Assembly (NCBI RefSeq): GCF_002287505.1
Contig: NZ_CP019688.1
Location: 434,001 to 498,000, forward strand
Length of the DNA: 64,000 nucleotides
Reading direction: 5' to 3'
From: Corynebacterium glaucum
Lineage (GTDB): Bacteria > Actinomycetota > Actinomycetes > Mycobacteriales > Mycobacteriaceae
Below the pieces are notes generated by a model. It saw only the letters and a program-made list of their open reading frames with translations, had not been told where the DNA came from and searched no databases. Each line of letters starts with the position of its first letter. Within the stretch, counting starts at the first letter, position 1. Positions 1-8,551 of the stretch are shown piece by piece. The position numbers were made by a program, and so were the translations under genes.

Positions 1-2
1 GC

Positions 3-1541
3 GCTGCTACCGCCGCGAGCACCTTGGTTACTGGCGCTAGCGAGGGCTGGGCTGAGGCGGTAGGTGTGTTGGCGAAGGAGCGCAGCGATGAGGAGCGCCA
101 GTGCGAGTTTTTCCGCAGCGTCGACCAACTTGGCCGCGACATCCGCGACTGCTGCTGCGCGGTAGAGACCGTGCAAAACACCACTGACAGCGGCGTTTCA
201 CTCGTCCTTGCAGTGCCCCGCAAGATGGTGCAAGCAGCCACCATGACGAGGATGCAGGCGCTCATCCCTGATTCGGTTGAGCTGCTTTTGACCGGACTTG
301 GTTTCGCCCTGCAAATGGTTCGCGACGGCAACCGCACCATCGAGGAATGCCTGACCAGACTGACCACCCAAATCGGCCAAGTGGCGGAAGCCCGCCCTGC
401 CGAGCCCGCGGACTACCGCACGCCTGAACCCGCGAAGTCAGCGCAATGCGATCCGCCGGCAGGGACCGCCCCGGCTGCGCAGCCAGCGCCAGCGCCAGCC
501 CCGGCTCCACCGGCCCCACCGGCTCCACCGGCCCCACCGGTTTCACCGGTTCCACCGTCGGCGCCGGAACAGCCGGGTGTGACAGCGCCCGAGACAAAGC
601 CCGCCGCGGCGACGGTTGTCGACGCTCCGAGTTCGGCACCGGCTGCAACTCCGGCCCCGGCACCGGCCTCTGTGGCCACCACTCCTGCGCAGGTTGTACC
701 GGCTCAACCCCTTCCGCAGACCGCGCCACCGGCGCAGACTGAACCATTCAGCCGACTGTGCCGGTGCGTGCCGGCAGACTGTCCTCCGGTTCCGCAACCT
801 TCCACCACGCCTCAGCAGAGCTTCCAACCTCCGACACTGCAAGAAGCACCGGCAACCCCGGCGAACCCGGTGAACCCGGCCGCCCAGCCGACGCTGCCGG
901 CTTCCACTGCGGTGGTGGACGCTCCGGTTCAGCCCAGTGCCCAAGCATCTGAGCGGGTGACCGTCGAGTTCGATTTTGACATCGATGGCACGGTGAACGT
1001 CTCGCTGAACGACATCCCGTGCGAGACCGCCGCCGCGTTCACACCTCCAGCTCCGGAGCACGATCAGGTCAACCGGATGCTCGGCACCTTCGCGGAGATG
1101 GGCGCGGCGGCCGTCCTCGGCGGTTTGGAGTGCTTCAGCACTGCCCTGCAGGAGGCCGTTGAGTGTCCCGGCGTTGACTGCGGTGCGCACGCTCCGGAAC
1201 CTGCGCACCCGCCGGAACCTGCGCCCGCAACGGTTCCTGCGCCCCCGCCGGTAGCGGAACCCGTGGCTGCACCCGAGGAACCGGCTCCGGCTCCCGCACC
1301 GGAGCCCACGCCAGACAAAGGCGTAATCCCTCCGCCGCCCGAGCTTGCCCAGGTGGAGGAGCCGGCGCCTCCACCAAAGAAGCAGTTGCCAGTTGACCCG
1401 CCAACCGTTGCTCAGGCCGCGCCTGATTCTTCGGCACCGGCCGCGGAGCAACCCGCAATCCCCGATACCAACCCTTCGACCGACAACCCGACCCCGCCCG
1501 AGCAAGCCCCGTGGGCTGTGAAAAAGACAGGTGACTGGTAA
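3..1541 (+). CDS. Pro/Ala-rich hypothetical protein, 5' partial
   Basis: The frame is open from the first complete codon at base 3, so the gene begins upstream of the window; a TTG at 24 is only an internal candidate start. At least 512 residues are visible. Residues 1-130 are predicted mostly helical, with a CCC triplet and several further Cys. Then come a Pro/Ala linker built from short PAP and PPA units, an acidic patch around base 960 (EFDFDIDG), a second compact Cys-containing segment (bases 1050-1190) and a second Pro-rich tail. No signal peptide or membrane span can be judged without the N-terminus. I recognise no family. The next gene overlaps its stop, so the two are probably co-translated. 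Confidence 0.75.
   Translation, partial: AATAASTLVTGASEGWAEAVGVLAKERSDEERQCEFFRSVDQLGRDIRDCCCAVETVQNTTDSGVSLVLAVPRKMVQAATMTRMQALIPDSVELLLTGLGFALQMVRDGNRTIEECLTRLTTQIGQVAEARPAEPADYRTPEPAKSAQCDPPAGTAPAAQPAPAPAPAPPAPPAPPAPPVSPVPPSAPEQPGVTAPETKPAAATVVDAPSSAPAATPAPAPASVATTPAQVVPAQPLPQTAPPAQTEPFSRLCRCVPADCPPVPQPSTTPQQSFQPPTLQEAPATPANPVNPAAQPTLPASTAVVDAPVQPSAQASERVTVEFDFDIDGTVNVSLNDIPCETAAAFTPPAPEHDQVNRMLGTFAEMGAAAVLGGLECFSTALQEAVECPGVDCGAHAPEPAHPPEPAPATVPAPPPVAEPVAAPEEPAPAPAPEPTPDKGVIPPPPELAQVEEPAPPPKKQLPVDPPTVAQAAPDSSAPAAEQPAIPDTNPSTDNPTPPEQAPWAVKKTGDW
480..560 (+). repeat. Short tandem Pro/Ala-coding repeat
   Basis: Degenerate 6-12 bp units (CCAGCGC, GGCTCCACC, GGCCCCACC) follow one another and encode PAPAPAP then PPAPPAP. 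They fall within the Pro-rich linker of the partial gene and keep the frame. Length change by slippage is possible. Confidence 0.6.
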
Positions 1542-1804
1542 TGGACTTCATCGAGTTCGCCGAGATGTACCAGCGGCGCACCGCCAAGCGGATGCAAGAT
1601 TTCGAGGCCGTGCTCAAAGATGCGCAGCGGAAGATGGAATTTACCGCTCAACAGCAGGCTGCTGCGCGGGAACTCTATCCGCGCCGCGAGCCCCAGCCAA
1701 TCGCCCGCGGGGACTATTCCATTCCCCGCAAGCGTGTGAAATCAAACGGGCAAGTCCGTTCGGTGCTGCGTCGTGAGGGGCCGGGCGCTTCCGTCGATAA
1801 GTAA
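1541..1804 (+). CDS. Small basic hypothetical protein
   Basis: An 87-residue protein whose ATG shares one base with the upstream stop (TAATG), indicating translational coupling to the Pro/Ala-rich gene. Residues 1-50 look helical and charged (EMYQRRTAK, then a Gln/Ala stretch). The C-terminus is Arg/Lys-rich and probably unstructured. No signal peptide, membrane span or known domain is visible. The end of the gene carries a near-copy of the dispersed 10-mer (GTCGATAAGT at 1793), so the last residues SVDK are encoded by that element. Probable partner of the upstream protein; function unknown. Confidence 0.6.
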   Translation: MDFIEFAEMYQRRTAKRMQDFEAVLKDAQRKMEFTAQQQAAARELYPRREPQPIARGDYSIPRKRVKSNGQVRSVLRREGPGASVDK

Positions 1805-1823
1805 AGCCCTGAGAGCGAACCGC

Positions 1824-2678
1824 TTAGAAAAGCGAGAACGCGGTGTTGTTGCGGGCGAGGCCAGCGGCTTTCGCCAGATTGTCGCCGACCAGCGACTGCA
1901 CGTTCTTGCCCGCTGCCTCGGGGTCGGAGAATGCGGCGTACTTTTTCTCCTCCGCAAGCTGGTGCAGCAGGTAGCCGGTGAGCAGCGCGCGGGTCGTGGC
2001 CTGGTTCTTCTTGTCCGAGGAACCCAGACCCGTCAGGCGCCAGCCGAGTCCGTCTTCGGAGAAGCCTTTCTGCTCGCCCTTCTTCACTGCGCGGTAGACC
2101 ACCTCGCCAGCCCAGTTGTAGGCCAGCTTCGCTGGGTTGCCGGGGTTGAACAAGGAATCCGAGTCTTCGCCCGGGCCGACCACCATCGCCGGAAGCACGA
2201 TGTGGCGCGCGGCCTCGACTGCAGAAGGTGCGACATTCGCCGGGTAGAGCGCGGCGACGGCCTTGGCCTTCGGGTTGTCCACCGCCGCGAGTACTGCAGC
2301 GCCGCCGCCCATGCCGTGGCCGGCCACGCCCAACTTCTTCGGGGAGACGGTGATGTTGCCGTTACCGATGCGTACACCGGCGAGAATTTGCATCGACGTC
2401 TCGAGGTCTGCGGCGAAGCCCCGGTGGTCCGGGGTGAGATCCGTCTCCGTGTTCGGGGCGGCAACAACAAATCCCCAGCTGGCCAGGTGGCGCAGGGTCT
2501 CCTCGTACGCACCAATTTCACGACGCCAGTCGTGGCCAAATGCCACACCAGGAAGATCTCGACCCTCGGCCGGTGCGTACACCTTGCCCGGCAGACCGGT
2601 GTAGCCGAGGTCGCCCTCCATCACCCGGTGGGGGCCGCGCTTGGACAGCTCAGAAAGTTGTTTCAATTTCGCAGACAC
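1824..2678 (-). CDS. Alpha/beta-hydrolase fold protein lacking the nucleophile Ser
   Basis: A 284-residue protein of the dienelactone hydrolase/cutinase-like alpha/beta-hydrolase type: early strand VAFGHDWR (oxyanion-hole region), then a nucleophile elbow, then a VVGPGEDSD segment where the acid is expected. The elbow reads GHGMGG rather than GHSMGG. Base triplet 2313-2315 encodes Gly where the catalytic Ser should be (residue 122 from this start). The fold is therefore kept but ordinary Ser-hydrolase chemistry looks impossible. I chose the GTG at 2678 because a TAGAGT hexamer lies 7 nt upstream; GTG 2687 is the longer alternative. No signal peptide, so cytoplasmic. Divergent from the membrane protein at 2760. 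Confidence 0.8.
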   Translation of the reverse strand: MSAKLKQLSELSKRGPHRVMEGDLGYTGLPGKVYAPAEGRDLPGVAFGHDWRREIGAYEETLRHLASWGFVVAAPNTETDLTPDHRGFAADLETSMQILAGVRIGNGNITVSPKKLGVAGHGMGGGAAVLAAVDNPKAKAVAALYPANVAPSAVEAARHIVLPAMVVGPGEDSDSLFNPGNPAKLAYNWAGEVVYRAVKKGEQKGFSEDGLGWRLTGLGSSDKKNQATTRALLTGYLLHQLAEEKKYAAFSDPEAAGKNVQSLVGDNLAKAAGLARNNTAFSLF

Positions 2679-2759
2679 GCGCACCACTCTACTTGAATCT
2701 TTCTCCCAGGCTGGTGATGTGAAACGGTTTCGGCGAGGCCATGGTCTAGTGTGACTGGG

Positions 2760-3419
2760 GTGCTAGGCGCCCTCTCGCTCGCGTTCATCGACTCGATCAA
2801 CCTGCTGCTCATTGCGGTGATCGTGGCCGTCGGCATTCTCGCGCCGCGCGCTGGCGGCCGCTTTGGCAAGATCACCGGTCTGCTCATCGCGGGCGACTGG
2901 CTCGGCGTCGCCGGCTTGGCGCTCATCATGCTGCTGATCTTTGACAGCCTCGGCGAAGCGGTCCAGCGCATTGTCAACGGCCCGATCTTTGGCATCGTCC
3001 TCATCGCCACCGGCGTTCTCACGGGGCTGCTCGCGCTGCGCGGCGGTGATAACTCTGCGCTGGTCAACCGTATTCTCGCACCGCTGCGCAGCCCGAACCC
3101 GCTCACTGTGCTCACCGGGTTCATCCTCGGCCTCGTGCAATCTGCGACCTCCGCGCCGTTCTACGGCGGGTTAATGCTGCTTTCCGCCGCGGGTGTCGAT
3201 CCGGCGACGCGCTACGCCACCATCCCGCTTTACGCCACCGTCGCGCTGTCCTTGCCCACTCTCACTGCGCTGCTGGTCGCATGGGTACGAGCCAAGCCCG
3301 AGTCCGCAGCGGGTCGCGCGTTCGACTGGGCCCGCGCAAACCCGCAGACCGTGTCGCTCGCGGCCACGTGGGCGGTGTCCTTCCTGCTCATCGTGCTCGG
3401 TGTGGTGCACCTGCTCTAG
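2760..3419 (+). CDS. Polytopic membrane protein, possibly Sap/GAP-like
   Basis: A 219-residue protein with about six hydrophobic segments, no signal peptide and an N-terminus (LGALSLAFIDSINLLLI) resembling the sulfolipid-1-addressing/GAP-like family of mycolata. Members of that family are thought to help export or place cell-envelope lipids. The family call is tentative because no diagnostic motif is decisive. The GTG at 2760 sits 7 nt after a TAGTGT hexamer; a GTG at 2751 is the longer in-frame option. It is divergent from the Ser-less hydrolase with an 81-bp shared promoter region, and is followed 25 bp later by alr. Confidence 0.75.
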   Translation: MLGALSLAFIDSINLLLIAVIVAVGILAPRAGGRFGKITGLLIAGDWLGVAGLALIMLLIFDSLGEAVQRIVNGPIFGIVLIATGVLTGLLALRGGDNSALVNRILAPLRSPNPLTVLTGFILGLVQSATSAPFYGGLMLLSAAGVDPATRYATIPLYATVALSLPTLTALLVAWVRAKPESAAGRAFDWARANPQTVSLAATWAVSFLLIVLGVVHLL

Positions 3420-3444
3420 CGCGCGCATGGCACACTTAACGCGT

Positions 3445-4542
3445 ATGAGCCCGCTCGTTGCACGCATCGATCTCAGCGCCATCGCCCACAACACCGCCCT
3501 TCTGAAGAAGCAGGCCAGCGCGGCGCGGCTCGTTTGCGTGGTCAAAGCCGATGCATACAACCACGGCATCGGGCGGTGCGTGCCAGTCATGGAGGCTAAC
3601 GGCGCCGATGCGTTCGGCGTCGCCACTCTCGCCGAGGCCCGCGCGGTCCAGGCACTCACCAGCAAACCGGTCATTGCATGGTTGTGGTCACCGCAGGAAG
3701 CAATCCCGGAGGGCATCGAGCTCGCCGTCGCCACAAAAGAGCACTTAGCTTCGCTTATCGACGCCCCGTTCAACGCCACGGCGTACCTCAAAGTGGACAC
3801 TGGTATGCACCGCGCCGGATTCACCGAGTCAGAGTGGGATGACGTCTTCGCCCAAGCTGCCGCCGCGGAACGCGATGGGCACGTGCGTGTCGCTGGCCTG
3901 ATGAGCCACCTTGCGGACGCCGACAACCCGGACGGCGACTACACCTCTTTACAGGCAGCGCGCTTCCGCGACGCCATCGCGCGCGCCCGCGCCGCCGGGT
4001 TAAACCCTGTGTGCAACCACCTTGCGAATTCCCCGGCGACGTGGACTCGGCCCGACCTCGTGTTCGAGCAGGTCCGCCCCGGTGTGAGTCTGTACGGCAT
4101 GGAGCCGATCCCGGGGGAGGACCGCGGGTTGCGCCCGGCGATGACGTGGGCAGCGACCATCCTCGCGGTGAAACCGCTCGCCGCGGGAGAACCGGTAAGT
4201 TACGGACTCACCTGGCGCGCGCCGAGCGATGGATACACGGCCCTGGTACCCGCCGGTTACGCCGACGGCATCGCCCGCTCGTGGCAAGGCGCGATGCAGG
4301 TGACCATCGGCGGGCACCGCTACCCAGTGGTGGGACGGGTGTGCATGGATCAAATTATCGTGTGGTTGGGCGAGAACGAGCACAGCGTGCGCGCCGGCGA
4401 CGAGGCGGTCCTCTTCGGTGAAGGGGGAATGTCTGCCGCCGAGTTCGCCGATTCCGTCGGCACCATCAACTACGAAGTCATCTGCGCGCCGAAGGGCCGC
4501 ACCCGCCGCGAGTACCTCGAACCCGAACAGGAGCGACCGTGA
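3445..4542 (+). CDS. alr: Alanine racemase
   Basis: PLP enzyme interconverting L- and D-alanine for peptidoglycan synthesis; cytoplasmic. A 365-residue protein, normal for the family. The PLP-binding Lys is in VVKADAYNHG (K34), the second catalytic Tyr is in PVSYGLTWRA, and the VGRVCMDQ motif near the C-terminus is conserved. The ATG at 3445 is preferred because family proteins begin close to ARIDLSAI; ATG 3427 would add six residues. Its last 4 bp overlap tsaE, so alr heads a tight alr-tsaE-hypothetical-tsaB-rimI-tsaD cluster, as in other corynebacteria. The sequence around 3753 contains one copy of the dispersed 10-mer in reverse orientation. Confidence 0.96.
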   Translation: MSPLVARIDLSAIAHNTALLKKQASAARLVCVVKADAYNHGIGRCVPVMEANGADAFGVATLAEARAVQALTSKPVIAWLWSPQEAIPEGIELAVATKEHLASLIDAPFNATAYLKVDTGMHRAGFTESEWDDVFAQAAAAERDGHVRVAGLMSHLADADNPDGDYTSLQAARFRDAIARARAAGLNPVCNHLANSPATWTRPDLVFEQVRPGVSLYGMEPIPGEDRGLRPAMTWAATILAVKPLAAGEPVSYGLTWRAPSDGYTALVPAGYADGIARSWQGAMQVTIGGHRYPVVGRVCMDQIIVWLGENEHSVRAGDEAVLFGEGGMSAAEFADSVGTINYEVICAPKGRTRREYLEPEQERP

Positions 4543-5093
4543 AACCCCAGTTCCCACACAGCGGTAGCCGCATCTGCACCACCGCGGCCGACACCCGCGA
4601 GCTCGGCCGCGAGCTGGGCGCAACGCTTGAAGCAGGAGACGTAGTCATTCTCGATGGCCCATTGGGCGCGGGAAAAACCACCTTCACTCAAGGCGTCGCG
4701 GAAGGGCTTGAAGTGAAGGGCCGGGTCACAAGCCCCACGTTTGTCATCGCACGAGAACACCGCTCCACCTGCGGCGGTCCGAACCTCATTCACATCGACG
4801 CCTACCGCCTGCTTGGCGAGGGCTCGTCTGGTGACGCCCTCGGCGAACTCGATGCCCTCGACCTCGACACGGATCTTGACTCGGCAGTGGTCGTCGCCGA
4901 GTGGGGCGGCGGTCTAGTTGAGCAAATCGCGGAGCGCTACCTCCTTGTCCAATTCGACCGTGACGCGCTGCTTGACACCTCGCCCGACACCGAGCCCGAC
5001 ACCGAGCCGGACACCGACCCGGACGCGGAAGCCCGCGTGATTACCTGGCGAACCGCCGACACCACCCACAGCTTCACCGGTGACGGGTTGTAG
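4539..5093 (+). CDS. tsaE: tRNA t6A biosynthesis ATPase TsaE
   Basis: P-loop ATPase that works with TsaB and TsaD to transfer threonylcarbamoyl to A37 of ANN-decoding tRNAs. Walker A is GPLGAGKTT (residues 40-48), followed by the family's SPTFVI switch region and a HIDAYRL motif. It starts with GTG overlapping the alr stop by 4 bp. At 184 residues it is longer than typical (about 150). The excess is largely an acidic repeat near the C-terminus, alternating DTEPDTEPDTDPDA units (bases about 4974-5028), before the conserved final segment. This repeat resembles ones in tsaB and rimI downstream. Confidence 0.93.
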   Translation: MKPQFPHSGSRICTTAADTRELGRELGATLEAGDVVILDGPLGAGKTTFTQGVAEGLEVKGRVTSPTFVIAREHRSTCGGPNLIHIDAYRLLGEGSSGDALGELDALDLDTDLDSAVVVAEWGGGLVEQIAERYLLVQFDRDALLDTSPDTEPDTEPDTDPDAEARVITWRTADTTHSFTGDGL

Positions 5094-5103
5094 GCTGGCA
5101 CCC

Positions 5104-5604
5104 ATGCTGAAGCTTTCGAATTCCCAGCGCAATTGGGTCATTCTCGCCATCGTGCTGTGGCTGGTGTTGCTTGCTGGTCTCATCTTCATCCCGAAGGAAC
5201 GCCCGGTGCAGGCGCAAGGCCCGGTAGTTGCACCGACAAACTCCCTGTCCACCACCCTCGCGAACACGCCGCAGACCGGCGGCGCAGTGTCTGGGCAGAT
5301 CCTCGACCCGTCGGTGATCTACGACGCCAACACCTACGGCGGCTTCACCACGCTGTGCCCGAACGAGCCGCAGGAAATCAAGGACCTCAAGCTCGAGCAG
5401 CTGGAGCTTGACGGCGTTGACCTCGACGGCGCCTACGGCTACGTGGTGTTGATCCCGTACGAGGAGGGCACCGACCTGATGCTCGACCAGGTGGCCCTGA
5501 ACGATGTCGATGTCTGCCTGCAGCCGCTGAACGCGACGCTGCCGCTGAACTCCCCGATCCTGGCTTCCTACGGCGAGGACAAGTGGCACGTCGCCTTCCA
5601 GTAG
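5104..5604 (+). CDS. Conserved single-pass membrane protein of the tsaE-tsaB locus
   Basis: A 166-residue protein with one N-terminal hydrophobic helix (residues 11-29, WVILAIVLWLVLLAGLIFI) and no lipobox. The remainder is probably extracytoplasmic: two Cys that could pair, an acidic middle and a compact C-terminal domain. The ATG at 5104 is chosen because TAGGCT lies 7 nt upstream, suggesting a leaderless transcript of its own inside the cluster; the in-frame GTG at 5080 is less likely. No family recognised. Location between tsaE and tsaB, 3 bp before tsaB, suggests co-transcription, but nothing indicates a role in tRNA modification. Confidence 0.85.
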   Translation: MLKLSNSQRNWVILAIVLWLVLLAGLIFIPKERPVQAQGPVVAPTNSLSTTLANTPQTGGAVSGQILDPSVIYDANTYGGFTTLCPNEPQEIKDLKLEQLELDGVDLDGAYGYVVLIPYEEGTDLMLDQVALNDVDVCLQPLNATLPLNSPILASYGEDKWHVAFQ

Positions 5605-5607
5605 ACC

Positions 5608-6282
5608 ATGCTCGTCCTCGCGATTGACACGGCCACCGCGCAGCTTGTCGTCGGTCTCGTCGACACTGGTACCGACACCGACACCGACACCGACACCGTC
5701 CTCGCCGAGTCCGTAGAGACCACGCGCGCGCACAACGAACGTCTCGTGCCCACCGTCGACGCGGTGCTCGCTGAGGCTGGCAGGACCTACGGCGACCTCG
5801 ACGCCATCGTCGTCGGGTGCGGCCCCGGCCCGTTCACGGGGCTGCGCGTGGGCATGGCCTCAGCTTCGGCGTTCGGTCAGGCGCTTGGCATCCCGGTCCA
5901 CGGGGTGGTCACCCACGATGCGAGCAGCACGCTTATCGACGCCCCCTCCACGCTCATCGCCACCGACGCTCGCCGCCGGGAGGTCTACTGGGCCCATTAC
6001 GTCGACGGCGAGCGCGTCGCGGGTCCCGAAGTCTGCGCCCCGAGCGCGATTCCGGTCGAGGAGGTCGACGTGCTCAGTGTGCCCGAACACCTCGCGGACC
6101 AGCTCACCGTGCGTGCGCGCGAAGTCACCTACGCCGCCCCGCGCCCGGAGGGGTTGGTTCGCGCTGCCGACCTCAACTCGGCGTCCGCGCCGCTGGTGCC
6201 GCATTACCTGCGCCGCCCTGACGCTGTGGAGCCAGCGCCGAAACCGAAGTCCCCGGCCCTTCCGGACGTCCATGAAATTTAG
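5608..6282 (+). CDS. tsaB: tRNA t6A biosynthesis protein TsaB
   Basis: ASKHA-fold scaffold protein that pairs with TsaD in the threonylcarbamoyl transferase complex. The N-terminal LAIDTA motif and GPGPFTGLRVG segment are diagnostic. Length 224 residues is normal. Between the first beta-strands there is an in-frame run of GACACC units (5662-5699) giving TDTDTDTDT, in a position expected to be a surface turn. The ATG is 3 bp after the preceding stop. The 3' end overlaps rimI by 11 bp. Confidence 0.93.
   Translation: MLVLAIDTATAQLVVGLVDTGTDTDTDTDTVLAESVETTRAHNERLVPTVDAVLAEAGRTYGDLDAIVVGCGPGPFTGLRVGMASASAFGQALGIPVHGVVTHDASSTLIDAPSTLIATDARRREVYWAHYVDGERVAGPEVCAPSAIPVEEVDVLSVPEHLADQLTVRAREVTYAAPRPEGLVRAADLNSASAPLVPHYLRRPDAVEPAPKPKSPALPDVHEI
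5662..5699 (+). repeat. Hexanucleotide (GACACC) microsatellite in tsaB
   Basis: Consecutive ACCGAC/GACACC units encode alternating Asp-Thr in frame. A related but degenerate array (GACACCGAGCC units, 4974-5028) lies in tsaE. In-frame 6-bp units would change length without breaking the gene. Confidence 0.8.
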
Positions 6283-6799
6283 GGAGCTTTCGCTTAACGA
6301 CGCCACGTGCGCCGCAGAAATCGAAGCGGAATTGTTCGCGGGGGACAACCCTTGGTCGCGCGACGTCTACCTCGCGGAGATCGCCCAGCCGTACACCTTC
6401 TACGTCGGCGCCTTCGACGACGGCGGCAACGGTAACGGCAACGGCGACGGCGACAGCGATGGCGGGGAGCTGCTGATCGGCTTCGCCGGGCTCGCCATGC
6501 TCGGCCCGCGCGATGATCCGGAGTTCGAGGTGCACACGATAGGCGTCGACCGCGCCTACCAGGGCCGCGGCATCGGCCGTGCACTCATGGACCAGCTTGT
6601 CCACACCGCCGACCTGCTCGACGGGCCGATGTTTCTCGAAGTGCGCACAGACAACACACCTGCAATCGCGCTGTATGAGAGCTACGGTTTTTACGTGCTG
6701 GCCACGCGAAAGCAGTACTATCAGCCCTCCGGTGCGGACGCTTACTCCATGATGCGGCCCCGCAAATCGGAGCAGGGCGTGGAAAGGAGCAACACATGA
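6272..6799 (+). CDS. rimI: Ribosomal-protein-alanine N-acetyltransferase family (GNAT)
   Basis: GNAT acetyltransferase; RimI acetylates the N-terminal Ala of ribosomal protein S18. The acetyl-CoA loop is visible as [13 protein letters not shown], with [18 protein letters not shown] after it. The true ATG is at 6272, overlapping tsaB by 11 bp; longer upstream frames read through tsaB. Length 175 residues exceeds the usual 150-160 because of a [14 protein letters not shown] insert (bases about 6421-6462) between the second and third strands. The neighbouring tsaB and tsaD genes match the usual actinobacterial order. The 3' end overlaps tsaD by 4 bp. Confidence 0.92.
   Translation: MKFRELSLNDATCAAEIEAELFAGDNPWSRDVYLAEIAQPYTFYVGAFDDGGNGNGNGDGDSDGGELLIGFAGLAMLGPRDDPEFEVHTIGVDRAYQGRGIGRALMDQLVHTADLLDGPMFLEVRTDNTPAIALYESYGFYVLATRKQYYQPSGADAYSMMRPRKSEQGVERSNT
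6421..6462 (+). repeat. Gly-Asn/Gly-Asp hexanucleotide repeat in rimI
   Basis: GGCAAC/GGTAAC/GGCGAC units in tandem encode (GN)n then (GD)n, in frame, at a loop between conserved GNAT strands. It is the third simple repeat within 1.5 kb. Confidence 0.7.
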
Positions 6800-7839
6800 T
6801 TGTGCTCGGCATTGAATCCTCGTGCGACGAGACCGGGGTCGGCATCGTGCAACTGCACGATGACGGGCAGATGGAGATTCTCGCCGACGTGGTCGCCTCC
6901 TCCATGGAGCAGCACGCGCGCTTCGGCGGCGTGGTTCCGGAGATCGCGTCGCGTGCACACCTTGAGGCGATGCCGCAGGTCATGGAGGCTGCGCTCAAGG
7001 ACGCCGGAATTGAAAAACCGGATGCTGTCGCCGCGACGGTGGGGCCGGGTCTTGCCGGCGCGCTGCTTGTCGGTGCCTCGGCGGCGAAGGCGTACGCGGC
7101 CGCGTGGGGTGTGCCGTTTTACGGCGTGAACCACCTTGGCGGCCACGTTGCGGTGGCCAACCTCGACGGGGAGGCGGAACTCCCGCACTCCATCGCTCTC
7201 TTGGTCTCCGGCGGGCACACGCAGCTGTTGGAGGTTGACGCGGTGGGTAAACCCATGCGCGAGTTGGGGTCCACGCTCGACGATGCCGCCGGTGAAGCCT
7301 ACGACAAAGTGTCGCGGCTATTAGGCCTGGGATATCCGGGCGGCCCGATCGTCGATAAGCTTGCTGCTTCTGGTGAGGCTTCGATTGCTTTTCCGCGAGC
7401 CTTGACCCGAGCCGAAGACCTGCGCGGCGAGCACCGCTACGATTTTTCTTTCTCTGGGTTGAAGACAGCGGTGGCGCGCCACGTTGAGGCCGCTGAGCGC
7501 GAGGGGCGGGTGATCTCGATTGAGGACACGTGCGCGTCGTTCCAAGAAGCGGTGTGCGATGTGCTCACGATGAAAGCCGTGATGGCCTGCGAAGACACGG
7601 GCGCGCGCACCTTGTTGCTCGGCGGTGGTGTGGCGGCGAATGCACGGCTCCGGGAGCTGGCGGGCGAGCGGTGCGCGGCGAAGGGGATCGAGCTGCGAGT
7701 GCCGCGGTTCGGTCTGTGCACGGATAACGGGGTGATGGTCGCGGCGCTGGGCGCCCAGCTGATTCACGAGGGGGCGCAGCCGTCTGGACTCGGAGTGGGG
7801 ACCGACACTTCGCTCGAGATCGAAGTGCCGTTGGTGTAG
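6796..7839 (+). CDS. tsaD: tRNA threonylcarbamoyladenosine transferase TsaD
   Basis: Catalytic ASKHA-fold subunit that makes t6A37 in tRNA. Motifs: [15 protein letters not shown] at the N-terminus, metal-binding His in SRAHLEAMP and NHLGGHVA, the SGGHTQL phosphate motif, and [12 protein letters not shown] near the C-terminus. Length 347 residues is normal. The ATG overlaps the rimI stop by 4 bp. A copy of the dispersed 10-mer (7351-7360) encodes VDKL in frame. Confidence 0.97.
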   Translation: MIVLGIESSCDETGVGIVQLHDDGQMEILADVVASSMEQHARFGGVVPEIASRAHLEAMPQVMEAALKDAGIEKPDAVAATVGPGLAGALLVGASAAKAYAAAWGVPFYGVNHLGGHVAVANLDGEAELPHSIALLVSGGHTQLLEVDAVGKPMRELGSTLDDAAGEAYDKVSRLLGLGYPGGPIVDKLAASGEASIAFPRALTRAEDLRGEHRYDFSFSGLKTAVARHVEAAEREGRVISIEDTCASFQEAVCDVLTMKAVMACEDTGARTLLLGGGVAANARLRELAGERCAAKGIELRVPRFGLCTDNGVMVAALGAQLIHEGAQPSGLGVGTDTSLEIEVPLV

Positions 7840-7937
7840 CTGCCTTCACCCGGCGTGTTCAGGCGTTTCGCACTAGTGTTGTCAATTGCTTGGATAAGCG
7901 ATGAAGCGCTTGACGCGACATGAAAGGACCTCACAGA

Positions 7938-8387
7938 ATGGACGCTCGCAACGATCGCGAACGCTTCGGGTTCATGGTGAACCCGGATCTGACCTACCGC
8001 CGCCTGATCTTCGACCTCGACCATGCCAACCAGTTTCTTGGCCCTGTCGTCCGGGAGAACGTGCGCGTTGCGTTCGTCGGCCAAGACGACATCTTCGAGG
8101 CGCTGTTTAGCCCGCAGGCGCGCGAGAACCGCGCGCAACCGAACCCGGTTGCGTCGATGGCACGCAACACCGCTGCGACTGAAAACCCGAACTTCCTCCA
8201 AGACCCGGGTAGCGCGATTTCCGGCCCGGTGATCTTCCTGGGTCGAGATGGCCACAGCATCGACGACGAAATTGTGGAGCAGGTCAAGCAGGCCATCCGC
8301 GCAGTGCGCAACCACCGCGAGGACAACGAGGAGGAATTCCGCCTCTGGGAGAACGCGGTGCTGAATATGGGCACGCCGCAGGAGTAG
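7938..8387 (+). CDS. Hypothetical cytoplasmic protein
   Basis: A 149-residue hydrophilic protein without signal peptide or membrane span. The N-terminal half contains LIFDLDHANQFLGPVV and a VAFVGQDDIFEALF strand-helix pattern. The C-terminus is a charged helix (VKQAIRAVRNHREDNEEEF). The ATG at 7938 is preferred because GAAAGGA lies 9 nt upstream; the in-frame ATG at 7920 precedes that site. No family recognised. It stands alone between tsaD and the groESL operon with a 98-bp upstream gap. Confidence 0.75.
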   Translation: MDARNDRERFGFMVNPDLTYRRLIFDLDHANQFLGPVVRENVRVAFVGQDDIFEALFSPQARENRAQPNPVASMARNTAATENPNFLQDPGSAISGPVIFLGRDGHSIDDEIVEQVKQAIRAVRNHREDNEEEFRLWENAVLNMGTPQE

Positions 8388-8416
8388 TTTGGCGCAGTAG
8401 CACGCGTTGTTGTCGG

Positions 8417-8443
8417 TTAGCACTCGCGTAGGTAGAGTGCTAA
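8417..8443 (+). promoter_or_regulatory. CIRCE element (HrcA operator) of groESL
   Basis: TTAGCACTC-N9-GAGTGCTAA, a perfect match to the CIRCE consensus, 109 bp before groES. A TAGAGT hexamer lies within its right arm and could be the -10, so HrcA binding would block initiation. Heat induction through HrcA is the established role of this element. Confidence 0.97.
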
Positions 8444-8551
8444 ACGGGTTGTCTCGAGCACAGTTGTTCACCCGCGACGACGGCTGCGCGACATGGGATA
8501 CCGCAACACATTCCAACGCTCATAGAAGACACGAAAGGTCAGATACCGATC

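Noticed and set aside
543..1505. A 320-residue minus-strand frame opposite the Pro/Ala-rich gene
   Set aside because: Arg/Gly-rich shadow of a GC-rich coding strand, without domains or a ribosome-binding site.
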